From: JANQEA01 sp964466035
GTDB taxonomy: Bacteria > Bipolaricaulota > Bipolaricaulia > UBA7950 > UBA9294
DNA: 64,000 nucleotides
Assembly (NCBI GenBank): GCA_964466035.1
Contig: CAYXLR010000010.1
Coordinates: forward strand, 3,530-67,529
Direction: 5' to 3'
Shown: positions 15,941 to 24,873 of the stretch, piece after piece
How the letters are laid out: every line of letters starts with the position of its first letter
How positions within the stretch are numbered: the stretch's first letter is position 1
Program-made: the position numbers and the translations under genes
The notes under the pieces: generated by a model
Told to the model about the DNA's origin: nothing
The model's input: the letters and a program-made list of their open reading frames with translations, nothing else
Databases searched by the model: none

Positions 15941-16484
15941 TCACACGTTGGTCCGCGACGCGTTGGCGGACCTGATCTCGGCCGAGCCGGACTTCGAGGT
16001 CGTCGCGGACGCCGGCGACGCCGCGTCCGCGGTCCGAGCGATCGGCGAGGCGCGCCCCGACGTCCTCCTTCTCGACATCGCCCTCCCCGACGCGAACGGC
16101 CTCGATCTGATCGATCGGATCCGCGAACGGAGCCCGGCGACCCGGGTCCTCGTCCTGTCGATGCACTCGGAGCCGGAGCACGCCGCCGCCGCGCGGGAGC
16201 GCGGCGCGAGCGGACTGATCGCCAAGTCGGCCCCCATCGAGGAGCTGATCGCGGCGATCCGGACCGTCGCGACCGGCGACTTCATCCCGGTCGAAGGGGA
16301 GCTGACCGACCGCGAGCGCGAGATCCTCGCACGAATCGGTCGCGGGGCGACGAACGACGAGATCGCCGCTGCCCTCGGCCTCCAGCCGAAGACGATCGAG
16401 GCATACAGCCAGCGGCTGATGTCCAAGCTCGGCGTCCGCACGCGCGCCGGCCTCGTCGGACGCGCCCGCCGGCCCGGTCTCTAG
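15912..16484 (+). CDS. LuxR/NarL-family response regulator 1
   Basis: 190 aa. REC domain with phospho-acceptor D55 (LLLDIALPD), acid pair VDD at the N-terminus and K104 region (LIAKSAP). The C-terminal LuxR-type HTH (LTDREREILARIGRGATNDEIAAALG) binds DNA. Overlap with the kinase gene makes them cognate. Predicted to activate or repress the following isoprenoid operon. Confidence 0.92.
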   Translation: MPIRVAIVDDHTLVRDALADLISAEPDFEVVADAGDAASAVRAIGEARPDVLLLDIALPDANGLDLIDRIRERSPATRVLVLSMHSEPEHAAAARERGASGLIAKSAPIEELIAAIRTVATGDFIPVEGELTDREREILARIGRGATNDEIAAALGLQPKTIEAYSQRLMSKLGVRTRAGLVGRARRPGL

Positions 16485-16534
16485 TGAAACCCAATTAGCA
16501 CGCCTCCCCATTTTCTCCTGCCTTCCCGTACCCG

Positions 16535-16540
16535 TAGAAT
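16535..16540 (+). promoter_or_regulatory. Candidate -10 element before the second response regulator
   Basis: TAGAAT with only 9 nt to the ATG at 16550 and no Shine-Dalgarno. No convincing -35 was found 16-18 bp upstream, so an internal, possibly activator-dependent and leaderless promoter is only a suggestion. Confidence 0.3.
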
Positions 16541-16549
16541 CTGGGCACG

Positions 16550-17152
16550 ATGGCGATCCGGGTGGTGCTGGCGGACGATCACGATCTCGTGCGCACGTGC
16601 ATTCGCACGATGCTGTCGTCCCACGGGGTCGATGTCGTCGCGGAGGCGGAGGACGGGCGTGCGCTTCTGCGTGCGGTTCGCGCACACCGACCGGACGTCG
16701 CCCTCGTCGACGTCTCGATGCCGCTCCTCGACGGGATCGAGGCGACGCGGAGGATCGCCAAGCTCCCCTCGCAGACGCGCGTCGTCGTCCTGACGATGCA
16801 CCCGGACGCCCACCTCGCCCGCCGCGCGCGCGCCGCGGGGGCGTACGGCTACGTCGTGAAGGACGAGACGCCGGATCGGCTGATCGAGGTGATCGCGCGA
16901 GTCGCCGCCGGCGAGCAATGCATCGACGCGGAGGCCCCGAAGGAGAGCGACCTTCTGACGACGAAGGAACGCGAGGTCCTGCAGCTGATCGCGGAGGGGA
17001 AACGGAACCGGGAGATCGCCGAGATCATGAGCCGGAGCATTCACACCGTTCGCAGCCATCGCGCCCGGCTGATGGGGAAGCTCGGCGCTCGGAGCGCCAC
17101 GGAGCTGGTCAAGGCGGCCGAGGAGCGCGGGCTCCTCCGGTGGCCGGTCTGA
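16550..17152 (+). CDS. LuxR/NarL-family response regulator 2
   Basis: 200 aa. REC domain with D54 (ALVDVSMPLLDG) and a LuxR HTH (LTTKEREVLQLIAEGKRNREIA). It is a diverged paralogue of the preceding regulator; no second kinase is present, so both may receive phosphate from the one upstream kinase. It ends 16 bp before the prenyl synthase, making it part of the hopanoid transcript. Confidence 0.92.
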   Translation: MAIRVVLADDHDLVRTCIRTMLSSHGVDVVAEAEDGRALLRAVRAHRPDVALVDVSMPLLDGIEATRRIAKLPSQTRVVVLTMHPDAHLARRARAAGAYGYVVKDETPDRLIEVIARVAAGEQCIDAEAPKESDLLTTKEREVLQLIAEGKRNREIAEIMSRSIHTVRSHRARLMGKLGARSATELVKAAEERGLLRWPV

Positions 17153-17168
17153 TCGATCGGGGGAGAGC

Positions 17169-18164
17169 GTGATACCGGCAATCCTGGAGCGATATCGAGG
17201 CGCCATCGAGGGCCGCCTGTCGCGCGCGTTGGACGGCGACGGACCGCTCCGCTCGATCCTTCGCTACCACGTCGGCCTGGAGGACGAAGACGGGACGCCG
17301 ACCCACGTGACCGGAAAGCTCCTCCGACCGAGCCTCGTCCTGTTCGTCGCGGAGCAGCTCGGGGCGGGCCTCGATGCGGCCCTGCCGAGCGCCGTCGGCC
17401 TCGAGCTGATCCACGGCTTCTCGCTCATCCACGACGACATCCAGGACCGCGATCGCACCCGCCGCGGTCGTCCGGCCGTCTGGACGATCGTCGGCGTCGA
17501 GCAGGCGATCAACGCCGGCGATCTGATGCACGCGTTGGCGATCGCGACCGCCCTGGAGTCCTCCTCGGCCGCCGCCGGTCGGCTTGTCGAGGCGACGCGC
17601 GAGATGATCGAGGGGCAGTGTCGCGACCTCGAATTCGAGCACCGGGGGATCACCGCCGACGAGTACCTGTCGATGATCGATCGGAAGACCGGGGGGCTTC
17701 TCCGTTGTGCCTTCGACCTCGGCGGACTCGCCGCCGGGGTCAACGGCCGGGTCCGGTCGTCGCTGACCGCGTTGGGGCAGGCCGTCGGGCGCGCGTTCCA
17801 GATCCAGGACGACCTCCTCGGGATCTGGGGAAGGGACGACGTGCTCGGGAAGGCGACCGGCTCGGACATCCGGCGGAGGAAGAAGACGCTCCCGGTGGTC
17901 CTCCTGTTCGAGCGGGTCGGGGCCGACGACCGAGCCAAGCTGGAGGAGATCTACGGGGCGCGAGACGGAGCGGAGGTCGCCGAGGAGAGCGTCGCCTGGG
18001 TGATCGGGAGAATGGACGAACTCGGCGTGCGCGGCGCGTGCGAGGCGATGGTCCAGCGGTACGTGGACGACGCGACCGGCCGACTGCGGCAGATCCCGTT
18101 CTCGGACGACGCACGATCGCAGATGGAAGAGCTGATCGCTTTTCTCGCGAGGAGGGAGAAATGA
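17169..18164 (+). CDS. Short-chain trans-prenyl diphosphate synthase
   Basis: 331 aa. Condenses IPP with allylic diphosphates to FPP or GGPP. First aspartate motif DDIQD (HDDIQDRDRTRRG), without the two-residue insertion of bacterial FPP synthases; second motif QDDLLGIWG. Phe five residues before the first motif suggests a short product. Since the operon makes squalene, FPP is expected, but GGPP cannot be excluded. GTG start at 17169 after GGGGAG. Its stop overlaps hpnH (ATGA). Confidence 0.9.
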   Translation: MIPAILERYRGAIEGRLSRALDGDGPLRSILRYHVGLEDEDGTPTHVTGKLLRPSLVLFVAEQLGAGLDAALPSAVGLELIHGFSLIHDDIQDRDRTRRGRPAVWTIVGVEQAINAGDLMHALAIATALESSSAAAGRLVEATREMIEGQCRDLEFEHRGITADEYLSMIDRKTGGLLRCAFDLGGLAAGVNGRVRSSLTALGQAVGRAFQIQDDLLGIWGRDDVLGKATGSDIRRRKKTLPVVLLFERVGADDRAKLEEIYGARDGAEVAEESVAWVIGRMDELGVRGACEAMVQRYVDDATGRLRQIPFSDDARSQMEELIAFLARREK

Positions 18165-19165
18165 CCAGACCGTTTCGACTTGACCTCGCCGTCGCCCGGC
18201 ATCTCATCGGGCGCACCGCCCGGCGCGCGGGCCGCTTCCCCCTCGTCACGATGATCGAGCCGCTCGAGGCCTGCAACCTCGCGTGCGTAGGCTGCGGGCG
18301 CGTCCGCGAGTATCGTGACGTGATCGACCGACGGCTGACGGTCGACGAGTCGCTCGCCGCCGTCCGCGCCTCCGACGCGCCGATCGTGTCGATCTCCGGC
18401 GGGGAGCCGCTCCTTCACGGGCAGATCGGCGAGCTCGTCCGCGCCGTCACCGCGGATCGCCGATTCGTCTACCTGTGCACCAACGGCTTGCTGCTGCAGG
18501 AGAAGCTCGACCTGTTCGAACCGTCGGAGCGATTGGCGTTCGTCGTCCACCTCGACGGGACGGAATCGGCGCACGATCGGATCACCGGGCGACCGGGGAC
18601 GTACGCGACCGCCGTGGCGGCGATCCGCGACGCCGTCGCCCGCGGACACCGCGTCTGCACCAACACGACGCTCTTCCACGGCTCGGACGTCGACGACCTC
18701 CACGCCCTCTTCGCCACGCTCGTCGACCTCGGCGTCGAGGGCCTGATGGTCTCGCCCGGGTACTCGTACGAGGACGCCCCGGACCAAGACCTCTTCCTCC
18801 AGCGCCGGGAGTCGATCGCCGTCTTCCGGAAGGTCCTCGATCCTTCGAAAGGCTTCCCGTTCTACAACAACCCGCTGTATCTCGACTTCCTCCGAGGAGA
18901 CCGCGAGTACGACTGCGCCGCCTGGACGACCGTGACGTACACGGTCCTCGGATGGCGCCTCCCTTGCTACGCGATCGCCGATCGCCACGTCGACGACGTC
19001 GGCGAGCTGTTCGCCGACAGCGTGTGGGAGCGATACGGTCCGGGGCGCGACCCGCGATGCGCGAACTGCATGATGCACTCGTCGTTCGAGGGGGCGAGCA
19101 TCCTCGACGCGCTTCGCCGGCCGAGGGCGCTCGCCCGAATGGCCCGAGGAGCGTGGGGACGATGA
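18161..19165 (+). CDS. hpnH: HpnH: adenosylhopane synthase (radical SAM)
   Basis: 334 aa. HpnH joins a 5'-deoxyadenosyl group to diploptene, the first step of hopanoid side-chain extension. Radical-SAM cysteines are in CNLACVGCG (CxxxCxxC), followed by SISGGEPLLH. The C-terminal part has DCAAWTTVTYTVLGWRLPCY and CANCMMHSSFE, typical of HpnH. Start and stop both overlap neighbours by ATGA. Confidence 0.93.
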   Translation: MTRPFRLDLAVARHLIGRTARRAGRFPLVTMIEPLEACNLACVGCGRVREYRDVIDRRLTVDESLAAVRASDAPIVSISGGEPLLHGQIGELVRAVTADRRFVYLCTNGLLLQEKLDLFEPSERLAFVVHLDGTESAHDRITGRPGTYATAVAAIRDAVARGHRVCTNTTLFHGSDVDDLHALFATLVDLGVEGLMVSPGYSYEDAPDQDLFLQRRESIAVFRKVLDPSKGFPFYNNPLYLDFLRGDREYDCAAWTTVTYTVLGWRLPCYAIADRHVDDVGELFADSVWERYGPGRDPRCANCMMHSSFEGASILDALRRPRALARMARGAWGR

Positions 19166-19788
19166 TCCTCGTGACGGCCTGCTTCCGGATCGAGGCGCGG
19201 TGGATCACCCGCCGACCGGGCGTCCGCGTCGTCCGCACGGCGATCGGAGCGCGATCGAGAGAGACGATGGCGAACCGCGACACCGCGGCGTCCCTCCTCG
19301 TCGCCACGGGGTTCTGCGGCGGGATCGACCCGCGGATTCGGAGAGGCGACCTGTTCCTCGCGCGGACCGTCCGGCATCGCGGCGAGGAGATCCGCATCGA
19401 CCCGGAACTCCTCGCGCGGGCGCGGCGCGCCCTCGACGGCGGATCGGTCGGACTCCGCGTCGGCCCCGGCGTCTCCGTCGATCGCGTCCTCCGACCGGAC
19501 GAGAAGCGCGCCCTGGCGACCGAGGGCGTCGGAGCCGTCGACATGGAGAGCGGACCGCTCGCCCGATGGGCGGCGGATCGAGGGATCCCGTTCCTGTCGC
19601 TTCGCGTCGTCCTCGATCCCGCGGAGGCCGACCTCCCGTTCCCCGCGGACCGCCCGTTCTGGATCTCGGCCCTCCGCCGTCCGATCGCGGCGATCCGCAC
19701 GGCGCGGGACGCGTCCGCCGCCGGGCGGACGCTCGGAACGGCGATCGACAAGGTCGTCGACGCGTTCGAAGGGGGGACCGATGCGTAG
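19162..19788 (+). CDS. hpnG: HpnG: adenosylhopane nucleoside phosphorylase
   Basis: 208 aa. Removes adenine from adenosylhopane to give phosphoribosyl/ribosyl hopane. The sequence has the phosphorylase-like features ATGFCGGIDP and VDMESGPLARWA. Somewhat diverged; identity leans on position between hpnH and shc. The ATG overlaps the hpnH stop (ATGA) and the stop overlaps shc by 8 bp. Confidence 0.85.
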   Translation: MILVTACFRIEARWITRRPGVRVVRTAIGARSRETMANRDTAASLLVATGFCGGIDPRIRRGDLFLARTVRHRGEEIRIDPELLARARRALDGGSVGLRVGPGVSVDRVLRPDEKRALATEGVGAVDMESGPLARWAADRGIPFLSLRVVLDPAEADLPFPADRPFWISALRRPIAAIRTARDASAAGRTLGTAIDKVVDAFEGGTDA

Positions 19789-21694
19789 CTCGATCGCGCC
19801 GAAGGTGAATCCGTCGATCGGCCTCGATCGGACGATCGACGCGGCGGTCGACCACCTCCTCTCGCTTCAGTCGGACGCCGGCTACTGGTGGGCGGAGCTC
19901 GAGTCGAACGTGACGATCACCGCCGAGCACGTCTTCCTTCGCCACGTCCTCGGAAACTCCGACCCGAAGGAGGCGCGCGCCGCCGCGGCCCACATCTTCT
20001 CGAAGCAGCGCGACGACGGGACGTGGGCCAACTGGCATGGCGGCCCGCCCGAGCTGTCGACGACGGTCGAGGCGTACCTCGCGCTCAAGATGGCCGGGAT
20101 CGCGCCCGATGCGCCGGAGATGGCGAAGGCGAGGGCGTACGTCCTCTCCCGCGGCGGGGTGGAGAACGTCCGCGTCTTCACCAAGATCTGGCTCGCGATG
20201 ATGGGCGAGTGGGACTGGCGCGGCCTGCCGGTCCTCCCGGCCGAGTTCGTCCTCCTGCCGGCACGGTTCCCGATCAGCGTCCACTCGTTCGGCTGTTGGG
20301 CGCGCCAGACGATCGTCCCGATGGCGATCATCATGGACGCCAGGCCGGTCGTCCCGCTCCCGGAATCGGCGCGGATCGACGAGCTGTTCCCCCGCGGCCG
20401 CGAGCGCGCCGACCTGTCGATCCGACCGGCGAAGACGACGTGGCAGGCGCGCGGCTTCCTCCTCCTCGACCGGCTCCTCCGGCTGCACGAGCGGCTCCCG
20501 TGGAAGCCGCTCCGCCGTCGCGCCCTCGCCCGCGCCGAGGCGTGGATCCTGGAGCGCCAGGAGGCCGACGGGTCGTGGGGCGGGATCCAGCCGCCGTGGG
20601 TCTACTCCCTGATCGCGCTGAAGCTGCGCGGCCACTCCCTCGACGACGGACCGCTGGCGAAGGGGTTCGCCGGCGTCTACGGCGACACCGGCTTCGCGAT
20701 CGAGGAGGACGGGTCGTTCCGCCTCCAGTCCTGCCTGTCGCCGGTCTGGGACTCCGGCCTCGCGCTGATGGCGCTCCGCGACGCGGAGCTCCCTTTGGAC
20801 CACCCGGGGATCGCGCGCGTCGCCCGGTGGCTCGTCGACGAACAGGTCCTCACGGGAGGGGATTGGCAGGTCCGCTGCGACGCCCGGCCCGGCGGCTGGG
20901 CGTTCGAGTTCGCCAACGACGTCTATCCGGATACCGACGACACGGCGGTCGTCATGATGGGGCTTCTCGGCGACCCTCTCACGGAGGAGGCCGTCGCCCG
21001 CGGCGAGGCGTGGCTCCTCGGCATGCAGAGCCGAAACGGCGGCTGGGGCGCGTTCGATCGGAACAACACGCAGACCTGGACGCGGCAGATCCCGTTCTGC
21101 GACTTCGGCGAGGTGATCGATCCTCCGTCGGCCGACGTGACGGGACACGTCGTCGAGTGCCTCGGACGGCTCGGGCGCCGGATCGGAGACCGCGCCGTCG
21201 ATCGAGCCGTCGACTACCTGAAACGGGATCAGGATCCGGACGGCGCTTGGTTCGGACGGTGGGGCGTCAATCTCACCTACGGGATCGGCAGCGTCCTCCC
21301 CGGACTGGAGGCGGTCGGCGAGGACATGGGCTCCGCCTACGTCCGGCGCGCCGTCGACTGGTTGATCGCGCACCAGAACGAGGACGGCGGCTGGGGAGAG
21401 CGGATCGAGGGGTATTACGACCCGGCGTGGCGAGGCCGTGGGCCGTCGACCCCGTCGCAGACGGCGTGGGCCGTTCTCGCTCTCCTCGCGGCCGGAGAGG
21501 CCGGACATCCGGCGACGCGGGACGGCGTCGAGTACCTCGCGCGGACCCAGAACGGTTCGGACGGCTGGGACGAGCCCCAGTTCACCGGGACCGGCTTCCC
21601 CACCGACTTCATGATCCGCTACCACCTCTACCGGGACGTCTTCCCGCTGATGGCCCTCGGTCGGTATCGCCGCGCGGTGAGGGAGGCGGAATGA
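19781..21694 (+). CDS. shc: Squalene-hopene cyclase
   Basis: 637 aa, typical length. Cyclises squalene to hopene/hopanol without oxygen. Catalytic acid motif DTDDT at residues 384-388, and many QW repeats such as QRDDGTWAN, QEADGSWGG, QSRNGGWGAFD and QNEDGGWGE. A membrane-facing enzyme. ATGA overlap with ispH at its end. The strongest single marker that this operon makes hopanoids. Confidence 0.97.
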   Translation: MRSSIAPKVNPSIGLDRTIDAAVDHLLSLQSDAGYWWAELESNVTITAEHVFLRHVLGNSDPKEARAAAAHIFSKQRDDGTWANWHGGPPELSTTVEAYLALKMAGIAPDAPEMAKARAYVLSRGGVENVRVFTKIWLAMMGEWDWRGLPVLPAEFVLLPARFPISVHSFGCWARQTIVPMAIIMDARPVVPLPESARIDELFPRGRERADLSIRPAKTTWQARGFLLLDRLLRLHERLPWKPLRRRALARAEAWILERQEADGSWGGIQPPWVYSLIALKLRGHSLDDGPLAKGFAGVYGDTGFAIEEDGSFRLQSCLSPVWDSGLALMALRDAELPLDHPGIARVARWLVDEQVLTGGDWQVRCDARPGGWAFEFANDVYPDTDDTAVVMMGLLGDPLTEEAVARGEAWLLGMQSRNGGWGAFDRNNTQTWTRQIPFCDFGEVIDPPSADVTGHVVECLGRLGRRIGDRAVDRAVDYLKRDQDPDGAWFGRWGVNLTYGIGSVLPGLEAVGEDMGSAYVRRAVDWLIAHQNEDGGWGERIEGYYDPAWRGRGPSTPSQTAWAVLALLAAGEAGHPATRDGVEYLARTQNGSDGWDEPQFTGTGFPTDFMIRYHLYRDVFPLMALGRYRRAVREAE

Positions 21695-22569
21695 ACATCG
21701 ACAGGGCGAAGGTCCTCGGCTTCTGCGGCGGGGTCCGCCGTGCGGTGCAGATGATCGAGTCCGAGCTCGCCGAGCGCGGGCCGCTGCACACGCTCGGTGC
21801 GATCGTCCACAACGCCCACGTCGTCGATGCCCTCGCCGCGAAGGGCGCGAGGATGGCGACCGATCTCGACGAGGTCCCGGAGAACGGGACCGTCGCGATC
21901 ACCGCCCACGGCGCCGGCGAGGAGGTCTTCGCCGAGATCGAGCGGCGGGGGCTCCGGCTCGTCGACACGACGTGTCCGATCGTCCGCCGCGCGCAGGAGA
22001 CGGCGGCGCGACTCGTCGAAGAAGGGTTCACCGTCGTCCTCTACGGCGAGGCCGAGCATCCCGAGGTACGCGGGATCCTGTCTTGGACGCGCGGACGAGG
22101 GACGGCGACGCAGTCGCCGGACGTCGAGATCCCGATCGGCGAGCGGGGGATCGCGCTGATCGCGCAGACGACGAAGAGCCCGACCCGGTTCGCCGAGTTC
22201 GCCCAGACGCTCGTCCGGCGCTTCACCGGGGCGGCGCAGGAGATCCGGATCATCGACACGACGTGCCCCGAGACCGGACGGCGCTACCAGGCGGCGAAGG
22301 AGCTCGCCGAGACGGTCGAGGCGCTGATCGTGGTCGGAAGCCGGACGTCGGCCAACACGCGGAAGCTGGCCGAGACCTGTCGCGAGACGGGGGTCCCCAC
22401 GTACCACATCGAATCCGCCCAGGAAATCGAAGAGGACTGGTTGGACGGAACGCGCCGAATCGGCGTCACGGCCGGCGCCTCGACGCCGGACGACGTGATC
22501 AACGCCGTCGTCGGACGGCTGCGGGCGCCGGAGCACGTGAAGGAAACCGGGGGGAGGAGAGGAGCATGA
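21691..22569 (+). CDS. ispH: 4-hydroxy-3-methylbut-2-enyl diphosphate reductase
   Basis: 292 aa. The last MEP-pathway step, giving IPP and DMAPP through a [4Fe-4S] enzyme. Three cluster cysteines are visible: GFCGGV (residue 12), DTTCP near residue 95 and a second DTTCPET near residue 193. Histidines in VHNAHVV and TAHGAG fit the substrate site. ATGA overlap on both sides. Confidence 0.95.
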   Translation: MNIDRAKVLGFCGGVRRAVQMIESELAERGPLHTLGAIVHNAHVVDALAAKGARMATDLDEVPENGTVAITAHGAGEEVFAEIERRGLRLVDTTCPIVRRAQETAARLVEEGFTVVLYGEAEHPEVRGILSWTRGRGTATQSPDVEIPIGERGIALIAQTTKSPTRFAEFAQTLVRRFTGAAQEIRIIDTTCPETGRRYQAAKELAETVEALIVVGSRTSANTRKLAETCRETGVPTYHIESAQEIEEDWLDGTRRIGVTAGASTPDDVINAVVGRLRAPEHVKETGGRRGA

Positions 22570-23039
22570 AAACATCGATGGAAGAGCAGGTAGGGATGAA
22601 GCTGCACCGACGCGTGATCGAGCGCGAGGCGTCCGGAGCGCCGGAGTTCATCGACATCACCGACGAGGTCCTCGCCGCCGTGGAGGCGTCCGAGATCCGC
22701 GAGGGGTCGGTGACCGTCTTCTCCCGGCACACGACCGCCGCGGTGAAGATCAACGAGAACGAGCCGCTGCTCCTGGAGGACATGGCGCGCTTCCTCGAAC
22801 GGGCCGCGCCGCGGGAGGCCGACTACCGGCACAACGACTTCGTCATCCGCACCGCCAACATGACCGAGGACGAGTGCCCGAACGGACATGCCCACTGTCA
22901 GCATCTTCTCCTGTCGGCGAGCGAGACGATCCCGGTCTGCGACAGCGTCGCGCTCCTCGGCCGGTGGCAGCGGATTTTCCTGATCGAGCTCGATCGGCCC
23001 CGATTGCGCCAGGTCGTCATCCAGGTTCAGGGATGGTAG
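22566..23039 (+). CDS. YjbQ/UPF0047 family protein
   Basis: 157 aa. The family has a conserved RHTTAAV segment (here VFSRHTTAAVKINENEP) and a HCQHLLL histidine cluster (NGHAHCQHLLLS), as seen here; some members show weak thiamine-phosphate synthase activity, but the true role is unclear. Start ATG 22566 overlaps the ispH stop; an internal ATG (MKLHRR) would remove 10 residues. Its place inside a hopanoid operon is unusual. Confidence 0.88.
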   Translation: MKTSMEEQVGMKLHRRVIEREASGAPEFIDITDEVLAAVEASEIREGSVTVFSRHTTAAVKINENEPLLLEDMARFLERAAPREADYRHNDFVIRTANMTEDECPNGHAHCQHLLLSASETIPVCDSVALLGRWQRIFLIELDRPRLRQVVIQVQGW

Positions 23040-23932
23040 CGGCGCACGCCCGCGCGCTGCTCGAACCGACGCCGGCGCCGGCGTCGATCGAGGAGGCGAG
23101 CCGGTTCTGCCGGAGGCTGGTGCGCGCGCACTACGAGAACTTCACCGTCCTGTCGTGGCTGGCGCCGCGCGGGATGCGCCGCCACCTCGCCGCCCTGTAC
23201 GCCTACTGCCGGACGGTCGACGATCTCGGCGACGAGGCGCCCGGCGATCGACTGGCCCTCCTCGACCGGTTCGAGGACGAGCTCGACGCGGCGTTCGCGG
23301 GACGAGCGAGACACCCCGTCCTCGTCGCGCTGCAAGAGACGATCGCACGCTTCTCCCTCCCGCGGGAGCCGCTCGCCCGGTTGATCGAGGCGAATCGGAT
23401 CGACCAACGGCAAAGCTCGTTCGCCACGTTCGACGAGCTCCGGGACTACTGCGAGCATTCCGCGACCCCCGTCGGACGGCTCGTGCTGATGCTCTACGGG
23501 TACCGGGACGAAGAGCGGTTCGCCCTCTCCGACGCCACCTGCACCGCGCTTCAGCTCGCCAACTTCTGGCAGGACCTCCGGCGCGACGCCGCGGCCGGCC
23601 GTGTCTATCTCCCGGAGGACGAGATGGCCGAGTACGGCGTCGGGCGGTCGGACCTCCGTGCCGAGCGCGCCTCGGCGGGCCTGAGGGACTTGACGTGGTT
23701 CCAGGTCGACCGCGCCCGCTCGTACTTCCGCGCCGGACTCCCCCTGATCGACCGCGTCCGCGGCCACCTGCGGATCGACCTGGCGCTGTTCTCCCTCGGC
23801 GGCCTGGCGATCCTCCGCAAGATCGAGCGTCAGGAGTACGACACCCTCTCCCACCGCCCGGCGCTCTCCGGCCCGGAGAAGGTCGGGCTCGCCCTTTCCG
23901 CGCTCCTCTCGAATCGATGGCGGCGGATCTAG
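23033..23932 (+). CDS. hpnC: HpnC: squalene synthesis, presqualene/hydroxysqualene branch
   Basis: 299 aa, squalene/phytoene-synthase fold. In the HpnCDE route HpnD makes presqualene diphosphate, HpnC converts it to hydroxysqualene and HpnE reduces that to squalene. Aspartate motifs: YCRTVDDLGDE and NFWQDLRRDAAAGRVYLP. Overlaps yjbQ by 7 bp and hpnD by 16 bp. Confidence 0.92.
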   Translation: MVAAHARALLEPTPAPASIEEASRFCRRLVRAHYENFTVLSWLAPRGMRRHLAALYAYCRTVDDLGDEAPGDRLALLDRFEDELDAAFAGRARHPVLVALQETIARFSLPREPLARLIEANRIDQRQSSFATFDELRDYCEHSATPVGRLVLMLYGYRDEERFALSDATCTALQLANFWQDLRRDAAAGRVYLPEDEMAEYGVGRSDLRAERASAGLRDLTWFQVDRARSYFRAGLPLIDRVRGHLRIDLALFSLGGLAILRKIERQEYDTLSHRPALSGPEKVGLALSALLSNRWRRI

Positions 23933-24873
23933 CGCGCGCCTACCGCGCCTGCGCCCGCACGGCGCGCCGGCACGCGCGCAACTTCTACTTCGCGTTCCTC
24001 AGCCTTCCCCGGGCGCAGCGTCGCGCCGTCTACGCGCTGTACGCGTTCTGCCGCGAGGCGGACTGCGTGGCGGACAACGCCGTTCCGGCGTCGTCCGCCT
24101 CGGAAGAGAACGGCTCCGCCGTTCTCTCGGTGCGTGAGCTAGAGGAAGTCCCTTCTGCGACGAACAACGGCACTCCGGACGATCTTGAAGCACGCCGGGC
24201 AGGGTTGGACGCGATGCGGGATCGACTGGCGGCCGCGTCGCGGGGCGAACCGGAAACCGAACGCGACCTCGCCCTCGCCGACGCGATCGACCGGTACGGC
24301 GTCTCCGAAGCGGACCTCCGCGCCGTCCTCGACGGCGTCGGGATGGACCTGACCCCGATGCGCATCGAGACCAACGAGGAGCTGCGGAGCTACTGCTACC
24401 ACGTCGCCTCGTCCGTCGGCCTGGCGACCCTCCCGGTCCTCACCGACGGAGCCCCGCCGACCGCCGGGATGCGGGAGGCGGCCGTCGATCTCGGTCTCGG
24501 GATGCAGTACGTGAACGTCCTCCGCGACATCGACGAGGACCTGGCGCTCGGGCGGATCTACCTGCCGAGGAAGGAGCTCGCCGCCCACGGCGTCGACGAA
24601 GCCGCGCTGAGGGCGCGGACGATGACCGACGGGCTCCGTTCCCTGCTCGCCGCGCATGCCGAGCGCGCCAGATCGTACCTGAATTCCGGCTGCCTCCTCC
24701 TCCCGAACCTCCCCCCGCGGGGCCGCGCCTGCCCCTGGCTCCTGTCGGAGATCTACGGTCGGATCCTCGCGCGGATCGTCGCGGCCGACTACCCCGTCTT
24801 CGAGCGGCGGGTGTCCCTCCCTGCGTCCGAGAAGCTCTGGCTGGTATTCTCCTCGTCATGGAAGCGGCTCTGA
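23917..24873 (+). CDS. hpnD: HpnD: presqualene diphosphate synthase with internal insertion
   Basis: 318 aa, about 35-40 longer than usual. Second aspartate motif LRDIDEDLALGRIYLP is intact. The first is altered: ADCVADN at residues 49-54 where relatives have a DDxxDE-like pattern. Directly after it comes an insertion (about residues 55-90, DNA 24080-24190), polar, probably a flexible loop, with codons less GC-biased than its surroundings and a perfect 10-bp inverted repeat at 24105-24127. The reading frame is kept. Whether activity survives is unclear; the operon has no other candidate for this step. Confidence 0.88.
   Translation: MAADLARAYRACARTARRHARNFYFAFLSLPRAQRRAVYALYAFCREADCVADNAVPASSASEENGSAVLSVRELEEVPSATNNGTPDDLEARRAGLDAMRDRLAAASRGEPETERDLALADAIDRYGVSEADLRAVLDGVGMDLTPMRIETNEELRSYCYHVASSVGLATLPVLTDGAPPTAGMREAAVDLGLGMQYVNVLRDIDEDLALGRIYLPRKELAAHGVDEAALRARTMTDGLRSLLAAHAERARSYLNSGCLLLPNLPPRGRACPWLLSEIYGRILARIVAADYPVFERRVSLPASEKLWLVFSSSWKRL
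24105..24127. repeat. Palindrome inside the hpnD insertion
   Basis: AGAGAACGGC and GCCGTTCTCT around TCC: a perfect 10-bp inverted repeat within the in-frame insertion of hpnD. I saw no second copy in the window. It may mark a small palindromic mobile element. Confidence 0.6.

Noticed and set aside
19205..21625. 806-codon minus-strand frame antisense to hpnG and shc
   Set aside because: Composition is low-complexity D/R/E/P from GC3 bias; the sense strand carries unmistakable squalene-hopene cyclase.
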